A stretch of DNA of 64,000 nt from Bradyrhizobium sp. AUGA SZCCT0176 (GCF_018130145.1 NZ_JAFCMB010000004.1:372001-436000); one strand, 5' to 3'. Shown: positions 52,946 to 62,078, counted from the first letter of the stretch. Translations and numbers: made by a program. Notes: generated by a model from the letters alone, not told the origin.

Positions 52946-53566
52946 ATGTTATCTCCCAACTCAACTTTAGTTTGTGGATATTCCAAGGCTTTCGACAAAA
53001 TCATAAAACAATACGGCGATGTCCAACTCGACATCAATAATGCCGCAGCTATCGCGAAGAGCCTCGGCAAGTATAGCACTGAAACTGCTGCACTCTCCGA
53101 AATTGCCGTTCTCATAAGTGCGGCCGCCGTGGCGGTAACTGAAGAAATAAAATTCGCCAAATTACGAGCCGCCGCGCGAAAATATCAGCCGCTTCTCGAA
53201 GAACACGCAAAGTCTCTCAGCGGGCGGCTTTCGGGATTGGACCGCCAGACGACCCAGGATATTGCCGTCTGGAGAGATTGTGTACAGGAGAAATTCAAGA
53301 TCATCGCAACGTTAGCGAAGCCGACTCTTCTACCGACTTCAGTAATTGAACTGGACGCCGCTTACGGAGCATTTCAGGCTCAATACCGATCTTACGTGGG
53401 CACGTCGCCTCAGGTAGGCGACATGATTAAAGACCTGATTGATGCTAACAAGGCAATCTCGGAAGCTCCCGATTCAACTCGCATTAAAGAGAGCATCGAG
53501 CGCTACATCATTATCTTCGATAATTCCAAATCGACGATAACGAAGGCAGGCGCTTTACCGATTTAG
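52946..53566 (+). CDS. Orphan protein of unusual composition, 206 aa
   Basis: The gene has visibly lower GC and different codon choice (many AAA, ATA, GAA codons) than its neighbours. The product is mostly helical, with a hydrophobic stretch (LSEIAVLISAAAVAVTEEI) that may insert in a membrane, followed by long charged helices. No known domain is recognised. It stands between two strong terminators sharing a 20-bp direct repeat, as an insertion would. It is probably acquired; role unknown. Confidence 0.65.
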   Translation: MLSPNSTLVCGYSKAFDKIIKQYGDVQLDINNAAAIAKSLGKYSTETAALSEIAVLISAAAVAVTEEIKFAKLRAAARKYQPLLEEHAKSLSGRLSGLDRQTTQDIAVWRDCVQEKFKIIATLAKPTLLPTSVIELDAAYGAFQAQYRSYVGTSPQVGDMIKDLIDANKAISEAPDSTRIKESIERYIIIFDNSKSTITKAGALPI

Positions 53567-53656
53567 CGCCTCTCGACTGCAAGTAACAGAAAATAGCAAT
53601 CTGGAGTAGCGCACGGGATTCGGCTTTCCGCCCGATACCGTTTATTGTTCGCGGTA

Positions 53657-53715
53657 GGTTTAGCCAACCGTAAGGCGGCGAGCCGCCATACGGTTGGCTG
53701 GCCGCAACTTTTTTG
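53657..53715 (+). terminator. Hairpin terminator after the orphan gene; carries direct repeat copy 2
   Basis: AGCCAACCGTA with inner GGCGGC pairs with GCCGCC and ACGGTTGGCT to give a nested stem of about 16 bp, followed by GGCCGCAACTTTTTTGG. Positions 53696-53715 repeat 52901-52920 exactly. Confidence 0.8.
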
Positions 53716-53768
53716 GAGTTGGCCAGCAATCTGTGAGATCATGGTGTCTCCAAGCGGGAGAACCGACC

Positions 53769-54665
53769 TTGGCCGACACTGAGATCGACGCCATCCGTGA
53801 ATTGCTGGGCTCGAAACCGCGACCGGTCGGATGGTCGGAGCGGCGCCAGCGGCTCGACGAAGTCGGATCGACTTGGCCGGTCGCATCCGATGTGAAATGT
53901 GACGCCGTCGATTGCGATGGCGTCCCCGGCGAGTGGTCGCTCGCGCCAGGCAGCGACCCGTCGCGCGTGCTGCTCTATTTCCACGGCGGCGGTTATTGCT
54001 CCGGTTCGATCCAGAGCCATCGCCGGATGGTGACGGAAGCCGGCCGCGCGGCGCAGTCGCGCTCGCTCGCGATCGATTACCGCCGCGCGCCGGAGCACCC
54101 CTACCCGGCCGCCCACGAGGACGCGCTGACGGCGTGGCGCTTCCTGCGCAAGCAAGGCATACCGGCAGCAAACATCGCCGTCGGCGGCGACAGTGCCGGC
54201 GGTAATCTCGCGCTCGGGCTGATCGGCCGGTTGCGTGCGGAAGGCGAGCAGCTGCCCGGCTGCGCCTGGCTGGTCTCGCCCTGGACCGACCTGACGATGT
54301 CGGGCACCACGCTCGACACCAAGGATGCGACGGACCCGCTGATCCACCGGGCCTATCTCGCCGAACTCGCGGACGCCTATGCGCCGTCGCCGATCGATCG
54401 CAGGGATCCGCTGATCTCGCCATTATTTGCGGATCTCGCCGGCTTTCCGCCGCTCCTGATCCAGGTCGGCTCGGCCGAAACGCTGCTGGCGGACGCCACA
54501 CGGCTGGCGGCCGCCGCCGGATCTGATAACGTCGAGGTGAGCCTCGAAATCTGGCCGCACATGATCCATGCGTGGCCGGTCTGGAATGCGAGATTGGAAG
54601 ATGGCCGCCGCGCATTGGCGAAGGCGGGGCAATTTGTCCGCGCGCATCTGCAAAGACCGCCGTAG
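53769..54665 (+). CDS. Alpha/beta hydrolase (HSL/acetyl-esterase family)
   Basis: The 298-aa protein has the hormone-sensitive-lipase motifs: oxyanion loop LLYFHGGGYCSGS, nucleophile elbow GGDSAGGNLA, Asp in the LIQVGSAETLLAD region and His in WPHMIHAWPVW. It would hydrolyse short acyl esters. The start TTG at 53769 is chosen, with GGGAG upstream; no ATG fits the frame near it. It is flanked upstream by the second terminator. Confidence 0.88.
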   Translation: MADTEIDAIRELLGSKPRPVGWSERRQRLDEVGSTWPVASDVKCDAVDCDGVPGEWSLAPGSDPSRVLLYFHGGGYCSGSIQSHRRMVTEAGRAAQSRSLAIDYRRAPEHPYPAAHEDALTAWRFLRKQGIPAANIAVGGDSAGGNLALGLIGRLRAEGEQLPGCAWLVSPWTDLTMSGTTLDTKDATDPLIHRAYLAELADAYAPSPIDRRDPLISPLFADLAGFPPLLIQVGSAETLLADATRLAAAAGSDNVEVSLEIWPHMIHAWPVWNARLEDGRRALAKAGQFVRAHLQRPP

Positions 54666-54833
54666 AGCGTGTGCAGGCCGCGCAGGCCGCCCAAGGCCAT
54701 TCTGCAGCGCAAAAGCCCGGGATTATTGATGTTTTACCCGGAATCCCGCCTCGACTGGGTGAATCCCTGGTTTCGGCGCAGCCAAGCCTGTGGTAATCGA
54801 GGGCATTGAAATTACGTCCGGATTTAGAGTCTC

Positions 54834-55352
54834 ATGATCGAACCCACCCCCCGGAATACCAGTGCGCTTGCGCGCATCAGTGGCCAGCCGATCGCAATCG
54901 GCGCTGCGGCCCTCGTCATTGTCGTGTTGGGAATAGGTTCAATCACGCTGTGGCGGGCCTATACCGGCACCGCGCCCGAAACCGACCGCGTCGTCGCGGT
55001 CAGGCAATTGCAGGCGCGTACCGCGCAGGCGTCCGAACAGCTGGTCGAGAAAACCAAGGGCATCGAAGCCACCCAGCAGGAATCGATCGATCAGCTCCAA
55101 GTGGTCCAGGATCAATTACTGACGGTGCGCCGCCTGCTCGCCGCGCAGCAGGCCGATACCAGAAAGCTCTCCGAACAGGTCGGCACCCTGACCGAATCGA
55201 TCGACGGCTTGCGGCAATCGTTCGCGAGCGCGCAGGCGGCCGAACCGGCCGCCCCGCCCTCTGCCCGCAAACGGTCGGTCAGGAAATCCAACGCGGCAAA
55301 GCCGCGCGCCAGCAAGAGCGCCAAACTCAAGCGCGGCAGGTCGAACGGCTGA
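54834..55352 (+). CDS. Single-span coiled-coil membrane protein, 172 aa
   Basis: One membrane span (about residues 18-38, IAIGAAALVIVVLGIGSITLW) is followed by a long coiled coil with heptads (RQLQARTAQASEQLVEKTKG to VGTLTESIDGLRQSFA) and a strongly basic tail rich in Lys/Arg/Ser. Topology suggests a periplasmic or cytoplasmic rod tethered to the membrane with a nucleic-acid-like basic end. No family assigned. Confidence 0.7.
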   Translation: MIEPTPRNTSALARISGQPIAIGAAALVIVVLGIGSITLWRAYTGTAPETDRVVAVRQLQARTAQASEQLVEKTKGIEATQQESIDQLQVVQDQLLTVRRLLAAQQADTRKLSEQVGTLTESIDGLRQSFASAQAAEPAAPPSARKRSVRKSNAAKPRASKSAKLKRGRSNG

Positions 55353-55951
55353 CGCCCGCCCCGGACGCGGTCCGGGACCGTCCCTCAAAGCCAGAGGAAC
55401 GGACTGAGCGCCTTGGTGATATCCCCGAACGATCAGTACCCTTTGCGCGGCTGATCGTGACGCGTTCAGCCCAGTCCGCCGTGCCCGGCTGCAGGCCGGC
55501 GGCAGCTCTCCACCAGATGCCACCAAAAATCCGCCTTCCTGCCAATTTTGTGTTCCGAGTGTGAACTGCTTCACATATGGCCGCGGGAATCTCCTGCATG
55601 CTGCAGTTCACCGGATGGCGTGAGCCGATTTCAATATCCGGGGCTGGCAAGGTCGTTGACGGTATATTGCGTCGACGGCCTTGTTTTTTGGCCCCCATTC
55701 ATCCCTCGCCCCGGCGCTTCCGAAATCCCGATCAGATTTAACTCGCAGGCAGGTGATTTGCCTTTGGCCGGCATTGTTTGCTGAATGCGGCTCTCTTGAG
55801 CCCGTGCGATCCTGATACATGAGGACCGCACTCTACTCGTTTGTTTTTGATGCGTTTTCGGCGCAGATAAGTCTACGCAATCTGCGTAAACTTGATCGCT
55901 ATGCGGGGGAAACCCCTTGCGCCGGAAGACGCCATGCAAGGAGCCTCCCCA
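55353..55951. other. Long intergenic region with one candidate operator
   Basis: No gene is supported. TACGCA-ATC-TGCGTA (55874-55888) is a perfect 6-bp dyad 63 bp before the dienelactone hydrolase start and may be an operator. The rest shows no clear signal. Confidence 0.45.
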
Positions 55952-56839
55952 ATGAGCGCCGAACCCCTGCCGACCGCCGATGTCATCGGACTGACGAAAA
56001 TCGCGCCGTTTTCCCGCCGCAGCTTCATGACCGCGACGGCCGCCGTCACGGCCGGCTATACGCTGGCCGCCGGGCCGGTGCGGGCCGACGTTATCAAGAC
56101 CGACACCAACGGCCTTAACGCCGGCGATGCCCGGATCAAGGTGACCGACGGTGAGATGCCCGGCTATTTCGCCCGTCCCGAAGGCGCCGCCAATCCGCCG
56201 GTCGTGCTGGTAGCGATGGAGATTTTCGGGCTGCATGAATACATCAAGGACGTGACGCGGCGCCTCGCCAAGCTCGGCGTGTTTGCGGTGGCGCCGGATT
56301 ATTATTTCCGCAAGGGCACCGATCTCACCAAGGTCACCGACATCCCCCAACTGCTGCCGATCGTGAATTCGAAACCGGACGCCGAATTGCTGTCCGACCT
56401 CGACAGCACGGTGGCGTGGGCGAAGTCGCAGGGCGGCGATACTTCGCGGCTCGGCATCATCGGGTTCTGCCGCGGCGGGCGGACGGTTTGGGAATATGCC
56501 GCCCATAATCCCACGCTGAAGGCAGGCGCCGCGTTTTACGGCCCGCCGGTCGATCCGCCGAACCCGCTCTGGCCGAAGAGCCCGACGCAGCTCGCGCCCG
56601 AGATGAAGGCGCCGGTGCTGGGCCTCTATGGTGAAGCCGATAGCGGCATTCCCGTCGCCGCCGTGGAAGCCCTGAAAGCCGCCCTGGCGGCGAACAAGAA
56701 GACCGCCGAGTTCAAGATCTATCCGGGCGCCCCGCATGGCTTCCACGCCGACTATCGTGCCAGCTATCGCAAGGAAGCGGCCGACGATGCGTGGGCGCAG
56801 ATGCAGGCCTGGTTCAAGAAATACGGCGTGCTGAGCTAA
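55952..56839 (+). CDS. Dienelactone hydrolase family protein, Tat-exported
   Basis: The 295-aa protein has a twin-arginine signal peptide (FSRRSFMTATAAVTAGYTLA) followed by a dienelactone-hydrolase domain: VVLVAMEIFGLHEYIKDVTRRLA, GFCRGGRTVW with the nucleophile Cys, LYGEADSGIP (Asp) and PHGFHADYR (His). Members open lactones or cut related esters. AAGGAG precedes the ATG at 55952; earlier in-frame starts are less likely. Export through Tat suggests a folded, perhaps cofactor-bound, enzyme in the periplasm. Confidence 0.9.
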   Translation: MSAEPLPTADVIGLTKIAPFSRRSFMTATAAVTAGYTLAAGPVRADVIKTDTNGLNAGDARIKVTDGEMPGYFARPEGAANPPVVLVAMEIFGLHEYIKDVTRRLAKLGVFAVAPDYYFRKGTDLTKVTDIPQLLPIVNSKPDAELLSDLDSTVAWAKSQGGDTSRLGIIGFCRGGRTVWEYAAHNPTLKAGAAFYGPPVDPPNPLWPKSPTQLAPEMKAPVLGLYGEADSGIPVAAVEALKAALAANKKTAEFKIYPGAPHGFHADYRASYRKEAADDAWAQMQAWFKKYGVLS

Positions 56840-56913
56840 AAATAGCTACGGGCAAACCACAGGCGTGAAAAATGGCGCGCAGCCAACGGCTGCGCGCTAT
56901 TTCAAGGGACGGC

Positions 56914-57057
56914 CTATCCGACGCGATCGCTGTTGCGATGCGGCCTGGATACCGTCTGCTCGATTTCCCAGAGTATCCAGACGACGGCCGCTCCCAGACT
57001 GACAACGATACCCAGGAGCACGAACGTCAAAGCCGGGACTGTGAGCATGTTCAGCAT
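56914..57057 (-). CDS. Small single-span membrane protein, 47 aa
   Basis: From ATG 57057 (or 57048) the product is a hydrophobic span of about 24 residues (PALTFVLLGIVVSLGAAVVW) followed by ILWEIEQTVSRPHRNSDRVG. It is too short for usual callers. It sits alone between the dienelactone hydrolase (convergent) and a glycine-rich protein gene. Confidence 0.5.
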   Translation of the reverse strand: MLNMLTVPALTFVLLGIVVSLGAAVVWILWEIEQTVSRPHRNSDRVG

Positions 57058-57157
57058 CCCTGATGTGATGCAAGCGACGTACCAGCAAACCAAACGCGGC
57101 CTCGGTGATTAAACACCGGGGCCGCCGAAATAATCCCGATAACCCGCCAGGCCGGGA

Positions 57158-57670
57158 TTAGTTGCAAACCTGAACCGGCTGGAGGCGCCAGCCATAGGGG
57201 GTCAGCACGCGCTGCTGAACGACGTAGCAGCCGCCATCGCCGTAATCGTAGCCGTAATTGGCGTAATACGGGTAACCGTCATCATAGCCGCTGTAATAGC
57301 CGTACGGTCCGTAGAGCCCGTAGCCGAGGCCGGCGCCGACGACGGCTGCAGCGGCAAGGGGAAATCCACGATGACGGAAGCCGTGATGGTACCCGCCGCG
57401 ATAACCGGCAAAGTTGCCGCCGCGAAATCCAGCCGCTACGGGAAGCGCCGCCGCACGGAAACCACCGCCGATCGCTGCGGCGCGAAAGCCTCCGCCGCCG
57501 ATGCCAATCCCGCCGCCCCGGAAGCCGCCGCCGTGGAAACCACCGCCATGGAAGCCGCCACCGCCGCGAAACCCTCCGCCGCCGAAGCCGCCGCGGGCCG
57601 AAGCTGTGTCCGGCACCAGCATGGCGAGCGATGCGGCCGCGACCAAGGCGATCATCGTTTTGCGTAACAT
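57158..57670 (-). CDS. Glycine-rich secreted protein, 170 aa
   Basis: A signal peptide (MIALVAAASLAMLVPDTASA) is followed by about 60 residues of Gly/Phe/His/Arg repeats (GGGFHGGGFHGGGF type) and then a Tyr/Gly-rich C-terminus ending in a Cys-containing YVVQQRVLTPYGWRL-VQVCN segment. Such proteins are probably secreted, low-complexity surface or metal-binding proteins (His-rich). The ATG at 57670 follows GGAGAATG; the longer frame to 57733 is rejected. Confidence 0.7.
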   Translation of the reverse strand: MLRKTMIALVAAASLAMLVPDTASARGGFGGGGFRGGGGFHGGGFHGGGFRGGGIGIGGGGFRAAAIGGGFRAAALPVAAGFRGGNFAGYRGGYHHGFRHRGFPLAAAAVVGAGLGYGLYGPYGYYSGYDDGYPYYANYGYDYGDGGCYVVQQRVLTPYGWRLQPVQVCN

Positions 57671-57804
57671 CACACATTCTCCTGCTAAGGACTCGCCGCA
57701 AGCGAGTGGAAAACATTCTGCTTCCCACCACAAATCTAGGACGGGTTCTCAGCAATCGCGCTGCCTGTTTTCTCACTTCTGCGCGACTGGCAACGTGCAA
57801 CGTT

Positions 57805-58287
57805 CTAGCAGCCCCGGCAGATGCTCTTCACCTTGCGGTCGATGGTCCTGTTTTCCTGTTGGATGGCGGCATCGACATCCGCTTGCGGTTGCGCCGTCGC
57901 CCCTGTGCCCGCAGCACCGGTCGTAACCCCGGCCCCGGTGTTCACGGCCGGGCCCGACGATTGGGCGGTGCCGGCGCTGTTGGTGCCGGGCGCAGCGGGA
58001 AGCCTGGCCGCGTTGCCGCTCGGATCGTTGCCCGAATTGTTCAGACCGGCCGCGTTTGCCGGGCCGGGTGGCACGCCATTGATGGAAGTCGGGCCGGCGC
58101 CCGCCGATCCCGCATTGGGCGTACCCACCGAGCTGCTGCTTCCTGATGTCGAGCCGCTTGCGGCGCCGCCAGCACTTGTGCCGCCAGCACTTCCGCTGCC
58201 GCCGCCTGCGCTTTGCGCGAACGAAATGGCCGGCACCGTCAGGATGGTGAGCGCGATCATTGCTGCAAATGCGGTTGGTTTGGTCAT
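57805..58287 (-). CDS. Secreted Gly/Ser-rich low-complexity protein, 160 aa
   Basis: The ATG at 58287 with AAGGAG six bases before starts a signal peptide (AFAAMIALTILTVPAISFAQ). The mature part is a Gly/Ser/Ala/Thr-rich unstructured region with many short repeats, ending in a helical segment AAIQQENRTIDRKVKSICRGC with two Cys. Its role is unknown; perhaps a cell-surface linker. Confidence 0.65.
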   Translation of the reverse strand: MTKPTAFAAMIALTILTVPAISFAQSAGGGSGSAGGTSAGGAASGSTSGSSSSVGTPNAGSAGAGPTSINGVPPGPANAAGLNNSGNDPSGNAARLPAAPGTNSAGTAQSSGPAVNTGAGVTTGAAGTGATAQPQADVDAAIQQENRTIDRKVKSICRGC

Positions 58288-58362
58288 CGAGAACTCCTTT
58301 CCTGGTTCAACGACGGCGAAACAGGCTTGTTCCGGCCGGAACGATTTCGGCCGCGGACCATT

Positions 58363-58638
58363 ATGCAAGCGTATCCGCCACGTTGCCGGAGCCGAGGACG
58401 CTTGCGCAAACTGATCGCTTTCGACGACGACACGTTCGACAAGCTGACCCAGCTTGGACGCGACCGGATGGCGACGATTCAGGAACTGGCCGATGAAGCC
58501 TTTGCTGACGTTTTGAAGAAGCACGGCATCCCGATCGATCTCAAGGACGCACTTCGCAAGAGCGCAAAACTTTCCAGCGCCAAAACAGAAAAAATTGCAA
58601 AACAGAAGAAGTCAAAGGCCCGGAAGGCAACATCGTGA
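58363..58638 (+). CDS. Ribbon-helix-helix-like basic protein, 91 aa
   Basis: The product has a stretch RKLIAFDDDTFDKLTQLGRD followed by RMATIQELADEAFADVLKKH, a short strand and two helices reminiscent of ribbon-helix-helix DNA-binding folds, and a Lys-rich tail (KTEKIAKQKKSKARK). The frame is open upstream to 58213; ATG 58363 is preferred. Its TGA overlaps the GTG of the next gene. Confidence 0.55.
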   Translation: MQAYPPRCRSRGRLRKLIAFDDDTFDKLTQLGRDRMATIQELADEAFADVLKKHGIPIDLKDALRKSAKLSSAKTEKIAKQKKSKARKATS

Positions 58639-58802
58639 CGACCGAGCCCGATCCGTTCGAGCAGGGTCAGCGCGCCGCGCGCGCGAACATTCCGGCTGAA
58701 GCAAATCCATATCAGGACGGCAGCGAACAGCACGCACTCTGGGCAGCCGGGCACGAACAGGTTGCCAGCGCGGCAGAGGTCAACGAATCCGAAGATACCT
58801 GA
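58635..58802 (+). CDS. Rmf/CrpP-like small protein, 55 aa
   Basis: A GTG start overlaps the stop of the previous gene (GTGA, 58635-58638), indicating coupled translation. The product DPFEQGQRAARANIPAEANP then YQDGSEQHALWAAGHEQVA follows the ribosome-modulation-factor pattern (GxxA... NPY... W..G). Such proteins dimerise or silence ribosomes in stress in other bacteria; the same fold also occurs in unrelated small proteins. Assignment is by motif only. It is missed by length filters. Confidence 0.55.
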   Translation: MTTEPDPFEQGQRAARANIPAEANPYQDGSEQHALWAAGHEQVASAAEVNESEDT

Positions 58803-58810
58803 CGCTGTGT

Positions 58811-59341
58811 TCAGCCGATCTTCTTCAAACCTTTTTTGAAGCGCGGCCCGTTGATGGCGTAGGACTTCGCCGCACGTCCCATCGCCGTCGCCTGCTCGGG
58901 CGAAAGCGTGCGGATCACGCGCGCGGGCGATCCGATGATCAGGGAATGCTCGGGAAATTCCTTGCCCTCGGTGATAACGGATCCCGCGCCGACGACGCTG
59001 CCACGGCCGATCTTCGCGCCGTTCATCACGATCGAGCCCATCCCGACCAGCGCGCCATCCTCGAGCGTGCAGCCGTGCAGGATGACGTTGTGGCCGACGG
59101 TGCAGTTTTTCCCGATCGTCAGCGGAAAGCCGGGGTCGGTGTGGCAGGTCGAATTGTCCTGCACGTTGGAGCCTTCGCCGATCTCGATCCACTCATTGTC
59201 GCCGCGGAGCACCGCGCCGAACCACACGCTGGCCCCATTCTTCAGACGCACCTTGCCGATGACGGTGGCGGTATCGGCGATGAAATAGTTTCCGTCCGCG
59301 GGAAGATCGGGCCCCTGCCCGTCAAGTTCGTAGATCGCCAT
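58811..59341 (-). CDS. Gamma-class carbonic anhydrase family protein
   Basis: The 176-aa protein has a left-handed beta-helix of hexapeptide repeats ([53 protein letters not shown]) and a C-terminal helix. The three His metal ligands are visible (CHTD, VGHN, LHG). It probably binds zinc or iron and hydrates CO2; some members act otherwise, for example as acyltransferase-like proteins. Convergent with the Rmf-like gene by 8 bp. Confidence 0.92.
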   Translation of the reverse strand: MAIYELDGQGPDLPADGNYFIADTATVIGKVRLKNGASVWFGAVLRGDNEWIEIGEGSNVQDNSTCHTDPGFPLTIGKNCTVGHNVILHGCTLEDGALVGMGSIVMNGAKIGRGSVVGAGSVITEGKEFPEHSLIIGSPARVIRTLSPEQATAMGRAAKSYAINGPRFKKGLKKIG

Positions 59342-59445
59342 GATGATCAGGTCTCCGTTTGTGGAGACCTTGGCACAGCCGCCAGCGCATGATCAAGCAA
59401 GCGGCCGGATACGCCTCAGGCGAGCAGGCTTTAGGCGAACAGGCT

Positions 59446-59775
59446 CTAAGCGACCAGGCCTGCGGCCCGCAGCGTCATCAGGAAGAACGTGCCGGACATC
59501 AGGCTCCAGAAACCGGCGAGCACGGTCGCCATCATCACGAATTCGAAGCGGCGGCGCTCGATCCTGGCGCCGCGCAGCGTATTGCGCATGATGATGAAGG
59601 GGGCAGCAAAAACCAGGAACGGAACCGCGGCGAACGTCTTCGGCGCCACGCCATCCCCGAGTAGCCCGAAACCGGCGGGCCGCGCCGCCATGGCCTGGTA
59701 GCCGCAGGTCAACGCGCCGGCGAGCGCAAAACCGATGCAAAGGGAAAACAGGGAATTCAACGCATCGGGCGACAT
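59446..59775 (-). CDS. Small integral membrane protein, 109 aa
   Basis: Three or four hydrophobic segments (about residues 8-28, 46-64 and 80-102) are separated by short loops. The motif RNTLRGARIERRRFEFVMMA between spans is distinctive. It resembles uncharacterised Rhizobiales membrane proteins. The start is ATG 59775; a second ATG lies 9 bp upstream. Confidence 0.65.
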   Translation of the reverse strand: MSPDALNSLFSLCIGFALAGALTCGYQAMAARPAGFGLLGDGVAPKTFAAVPFLVFAAPFIIMRNTLRGARIERRRFEFVMMATVLAGFWSLMSGTFFLMTLRAAGLVA

Positions 59776-59997
59776 GGAACACATCCGCTACAGAGCAAAC
59801 CGCGCCCTGCTTTCGCAAAATCGGGGACCCGCCGCCACAGCATCCTTAAGGAAAGGTTAACAGCGGGCGGCCGCAGCCCCGTTTGCGCATGGCTCGCGCT
59901 TGCCCGATGCCGGTGAGATCATACGGAAATCCCGCCGCCCGTGGCATATTCGCCGGGTGATTCGGCCTCCGCCTCGAACTCGACCGATACTTCTTTC

Positions 59998-60711
59998 ATG
60001 ACATTGCTTTCGACGGCCCAGCACATCGCCCGCGACACGCGAAAAGACCCGCGCTCGCACATGGTCCTGATCGTGGTGGCGGCGACCATCACCGCCGGCG
60101 CAATCGGGCTCGTGGCCTATCTCCTGTGGCCGACCTGGGGCAATGGTGCAGCCAACGCGCCGTCGCGATTACCGGTCAGCGTGGGCGGTACCCTCTTTAA
60201 CGTGCCGACGTCGGCGATCCGCAGGAAAATCCAGCGCCATTCCGGTCCACAGGAACGCGTCGATCTCAACTTCACATTCCCTTCGCTCGAAGCGCCCGAG
60301 TTGCCCCGGCACATGAGCGCCGATACGGTCGAAGAAAAGGTGCAGCCGATCGACCGGATCTTCCTGTCGATCTCGGCGCACCACGACACACTGGCGCCCG
60401 ACGTCCGGGTCCGCACCATCTATCCGCGCTATCTGGAGCAGGCCGCAACGCCGATCGACGACGGACTGGCGATGCGCGCGTTTCGCGACGGCTCGCCCTA
60501 TGCCAACGAGGATTTGTTCACCGCCGGCGCGCCAGGCCTCAACGCGCGCTGCACGCGCGACGGGGTGACGCCCGGAATGTGCCTGAGCGAGCGCCGCGTC
60601 GACGGCGCCGACCTGACATTCAGATTTCCGCGGAGCTGGCTATCGCAATGGCGCGACGTCGCCAATGCGATGAACCGTTTGACAGCGCAATTGCACGGGC
60701 CGCAAAAATAG
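59998..60711 (+). CDS. Hypothetical membrane-anchored protein, 237 aa
   Basis: A span (about residues 22-44, MVLIVVAATITAGAIGLVAYLL) is followed by a periplasmic domain of about 190 residues with GGTLFNVPTSAIRRKIQRHSG and a C-terminal part with two Cys (RCTRDGVTPGMCLSERRVDG), perhaps a disulfide. No catalytic motif is seen. The start may instead be the GTG at 59941. Confidence 0.65.
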   Translation: MTLLSTAQHIARDTRKDPRSHMVLIVVAATITAGAIGLVAYLLWPTWGNGAANAPSRLPVSVGGTLFNVPTSAIRRKIQRHSGPQERVDLNFTFPSLEAPELPRHMSADTVEEKVQPIDRIFLSISAHHDTLAPDVRVRTIYPRYLEQAATPIDDGLAMRAFRDGSPYANEDLFTAGAPGLNARCTRDGVTPGMCLSERRVDGADLTFRFPRSWLSQWRDVANAMNRLTAQLHGPQK

Positions 60712-60733
60712 CGGCGCGGACGCGCGTTACGCC

Positions 60734-60964
60734 TCAGCCCTGATCGACCAGGTCTTCCTCGAGGATCGCCATCTGGAACTGGAAGGAACGATCGTCGTCT
60801 TCGTCGTCGACGAACAGGACGCCGATGAACTCCTCACCGATATAGACCTCGGCGGAATCATCCTTTTTCGGGCGCGGCACCACGCGAATTTTCTGGTTGC
60901 CGAATACGCGCTTGAGATAGGCGTCGAGCTTCCTGACTTCCTGAACGTCCACGGCGGTCTCCAA
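60734..60964 (-). CDS. DUF3126 family protein
   Basis: The 76-aa protein matches the short DUF3126 pattern: EVRKLDAYLKRVFGNQKIRVVPRPKKDDSAEVYIGEEFIGVLF and an acidic DDEDDDRSFQFQMAILEEDL end. The family is conserved in alphaproteobacteria and often neighbours cysE, as here. Function unknown. Confidence 0.88.
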   Translation of the reverse strand: METAVDVQEVRKLDAYLKRVFGNQKIRVVPRPKKDDSAEVYIGEEFIGVLFVDDEDDDRSFQFQMAILEEDLVDQG

Positions 60965-61061
60965 TCGGATATTATGCGGTTTCCGGGGAGTATTAGGCCG
61001 AGACGGCGCAGACCGCCAGCCGTATCTTCACGAGTTTGACAGGTCAGAAAGTCCTTGAAAA

Positions 61062-61889
61062 TCAGATCCCGATCGCGTTGAGCATCTGGTCCATGGTGCG
61101 CGATGGCTCGGCGCAGCCGGCTTCGCCAACGATCTTGGCCGGAACACCCGCCACGGTGACGTTATGCGGCACCGGCTTGACCACCACCGAGCCTGCGGCG
61201 ATGCGCGCGCAGTGACCGATCTCGATATTGCCGAGAATTTTCGCGCCCGCCCCGATCAGCACGCCGTGGCGAATCTTGGGATGGCGATCCTCGTTCTCCT
61301 TGCCGGTGCCGCCGAGCGTGACACCGTGCAGGATCGAAACGTCGTCCTCGATGACAGCCGTCTCACCGCAGACGAAACCGGTCGCATGATCGAGGAAGAT
61401 TCCGCGGCCGATGGTCGCCGCCGGGTTGATGTCGGTCTGGAACACCGCGGACGCCCGGCTCTGCAGATAGTAGGCGAAATCCTTCCGCCCTCGCTTGTAC
61501 AGCCAGTGCGCCAGCCGATGGGTCTGCAGGGCGTGGAAGCCCTTGAAGTAAAGCAAGGGATCGATGAAGCGCGACGTCGCAGGATCGCGGTCATAGACCG
61601 CGACCAGATCGGCGCGGAACGCATTGCCGAGATCGGGTTCGTCGCGCAGCGCCTCGTCATAGGTCTGGCGGATCAGATCACCCGACAGCGCCGAATGATC
61701 AAGCCGCTCGGCCAGGCGGTGGATCACCGCATCTTCCAGCCGCTCGTGATGCAGCACGGTCGAGTAGATGAAGGACGCCAGTTCCGGCTCGCGGCGAACG
61801 ATGTCTTCCGCCTCGTTCCGCACGCGATCCCAGATCGGATCGAGCGCGGTCAGCTTCGAACCCTGCGGACTGACCTGATGCACTGCCAT
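61062..61889 (-). CDS. cysE: Serine O-acetyltransferase
   Basis: The 275-aa protein has an N-terminal helical domain and a C-terminal left-handed beta-helix of hexapeptide repeats (DINPAATIGRGIFLDHATGFVCG; VSILHGVTLGGTGKENEDRHP with the catalytic His; IGAGAKILGNIEIGHCARIAAGSVV). It makes O-acetylserine from acetyl-CoA and serine, the first step of cysteine synthesis. Length and motif order match the family. Confidence 0.95.
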   Translation of the reverse strand: MAVHQVSPQGSKLTALDPIWDRVRNEAEDIVRREPELASFIYSTVLHHERLEDAVIHRLAERLDHSALSGDLIRQTYDEALRDEPDLGNAFRADLVAVYDRDPATSRFIDPLLYFKGFHALQTHRLAHWLYKRGRKDFAYYLQSRASAVFQTDINPAATIGRGIFLDHATGFVCGETAVIEDDVSILHGVTLGGTGKENEDRHPKIRHGVLIGAGAKILGNIEIGHCARIAAGSVVVKPVPHNVTVAGVPAKIVGEAGCAEPSRTMDQMLNAIGI

Positions 61890-62078
61890 GGGTTTCTCTC
61901 GGGTTTCTCTCGGGTTTCTCGGCTTGTTTCGCCCGGCCTTATAGCACGGCGGACGGATGGCTGTCCCGGGGCGGGCGCCGGCAGAGTAACCCCCCGCCGA
62001 ACGCCCCAGGATCGGTCAGGGTCAGTTCAAGGTGGTTGGCGATTTCAGGAAATCAAGCCGGGTAAGGTCCGACTATTG

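Noticed and set aside
57414..57926. 170-codon plus-strand Pro-rich frame
   Set aside because: Antisense of the glycine-rich protein; Pro codons mirror Gly codons.
61164..62078. Upstream extension of the membrane protein frame
   Set aside because: This part is antisense of cysE; the membrane protein most likely starts after it.
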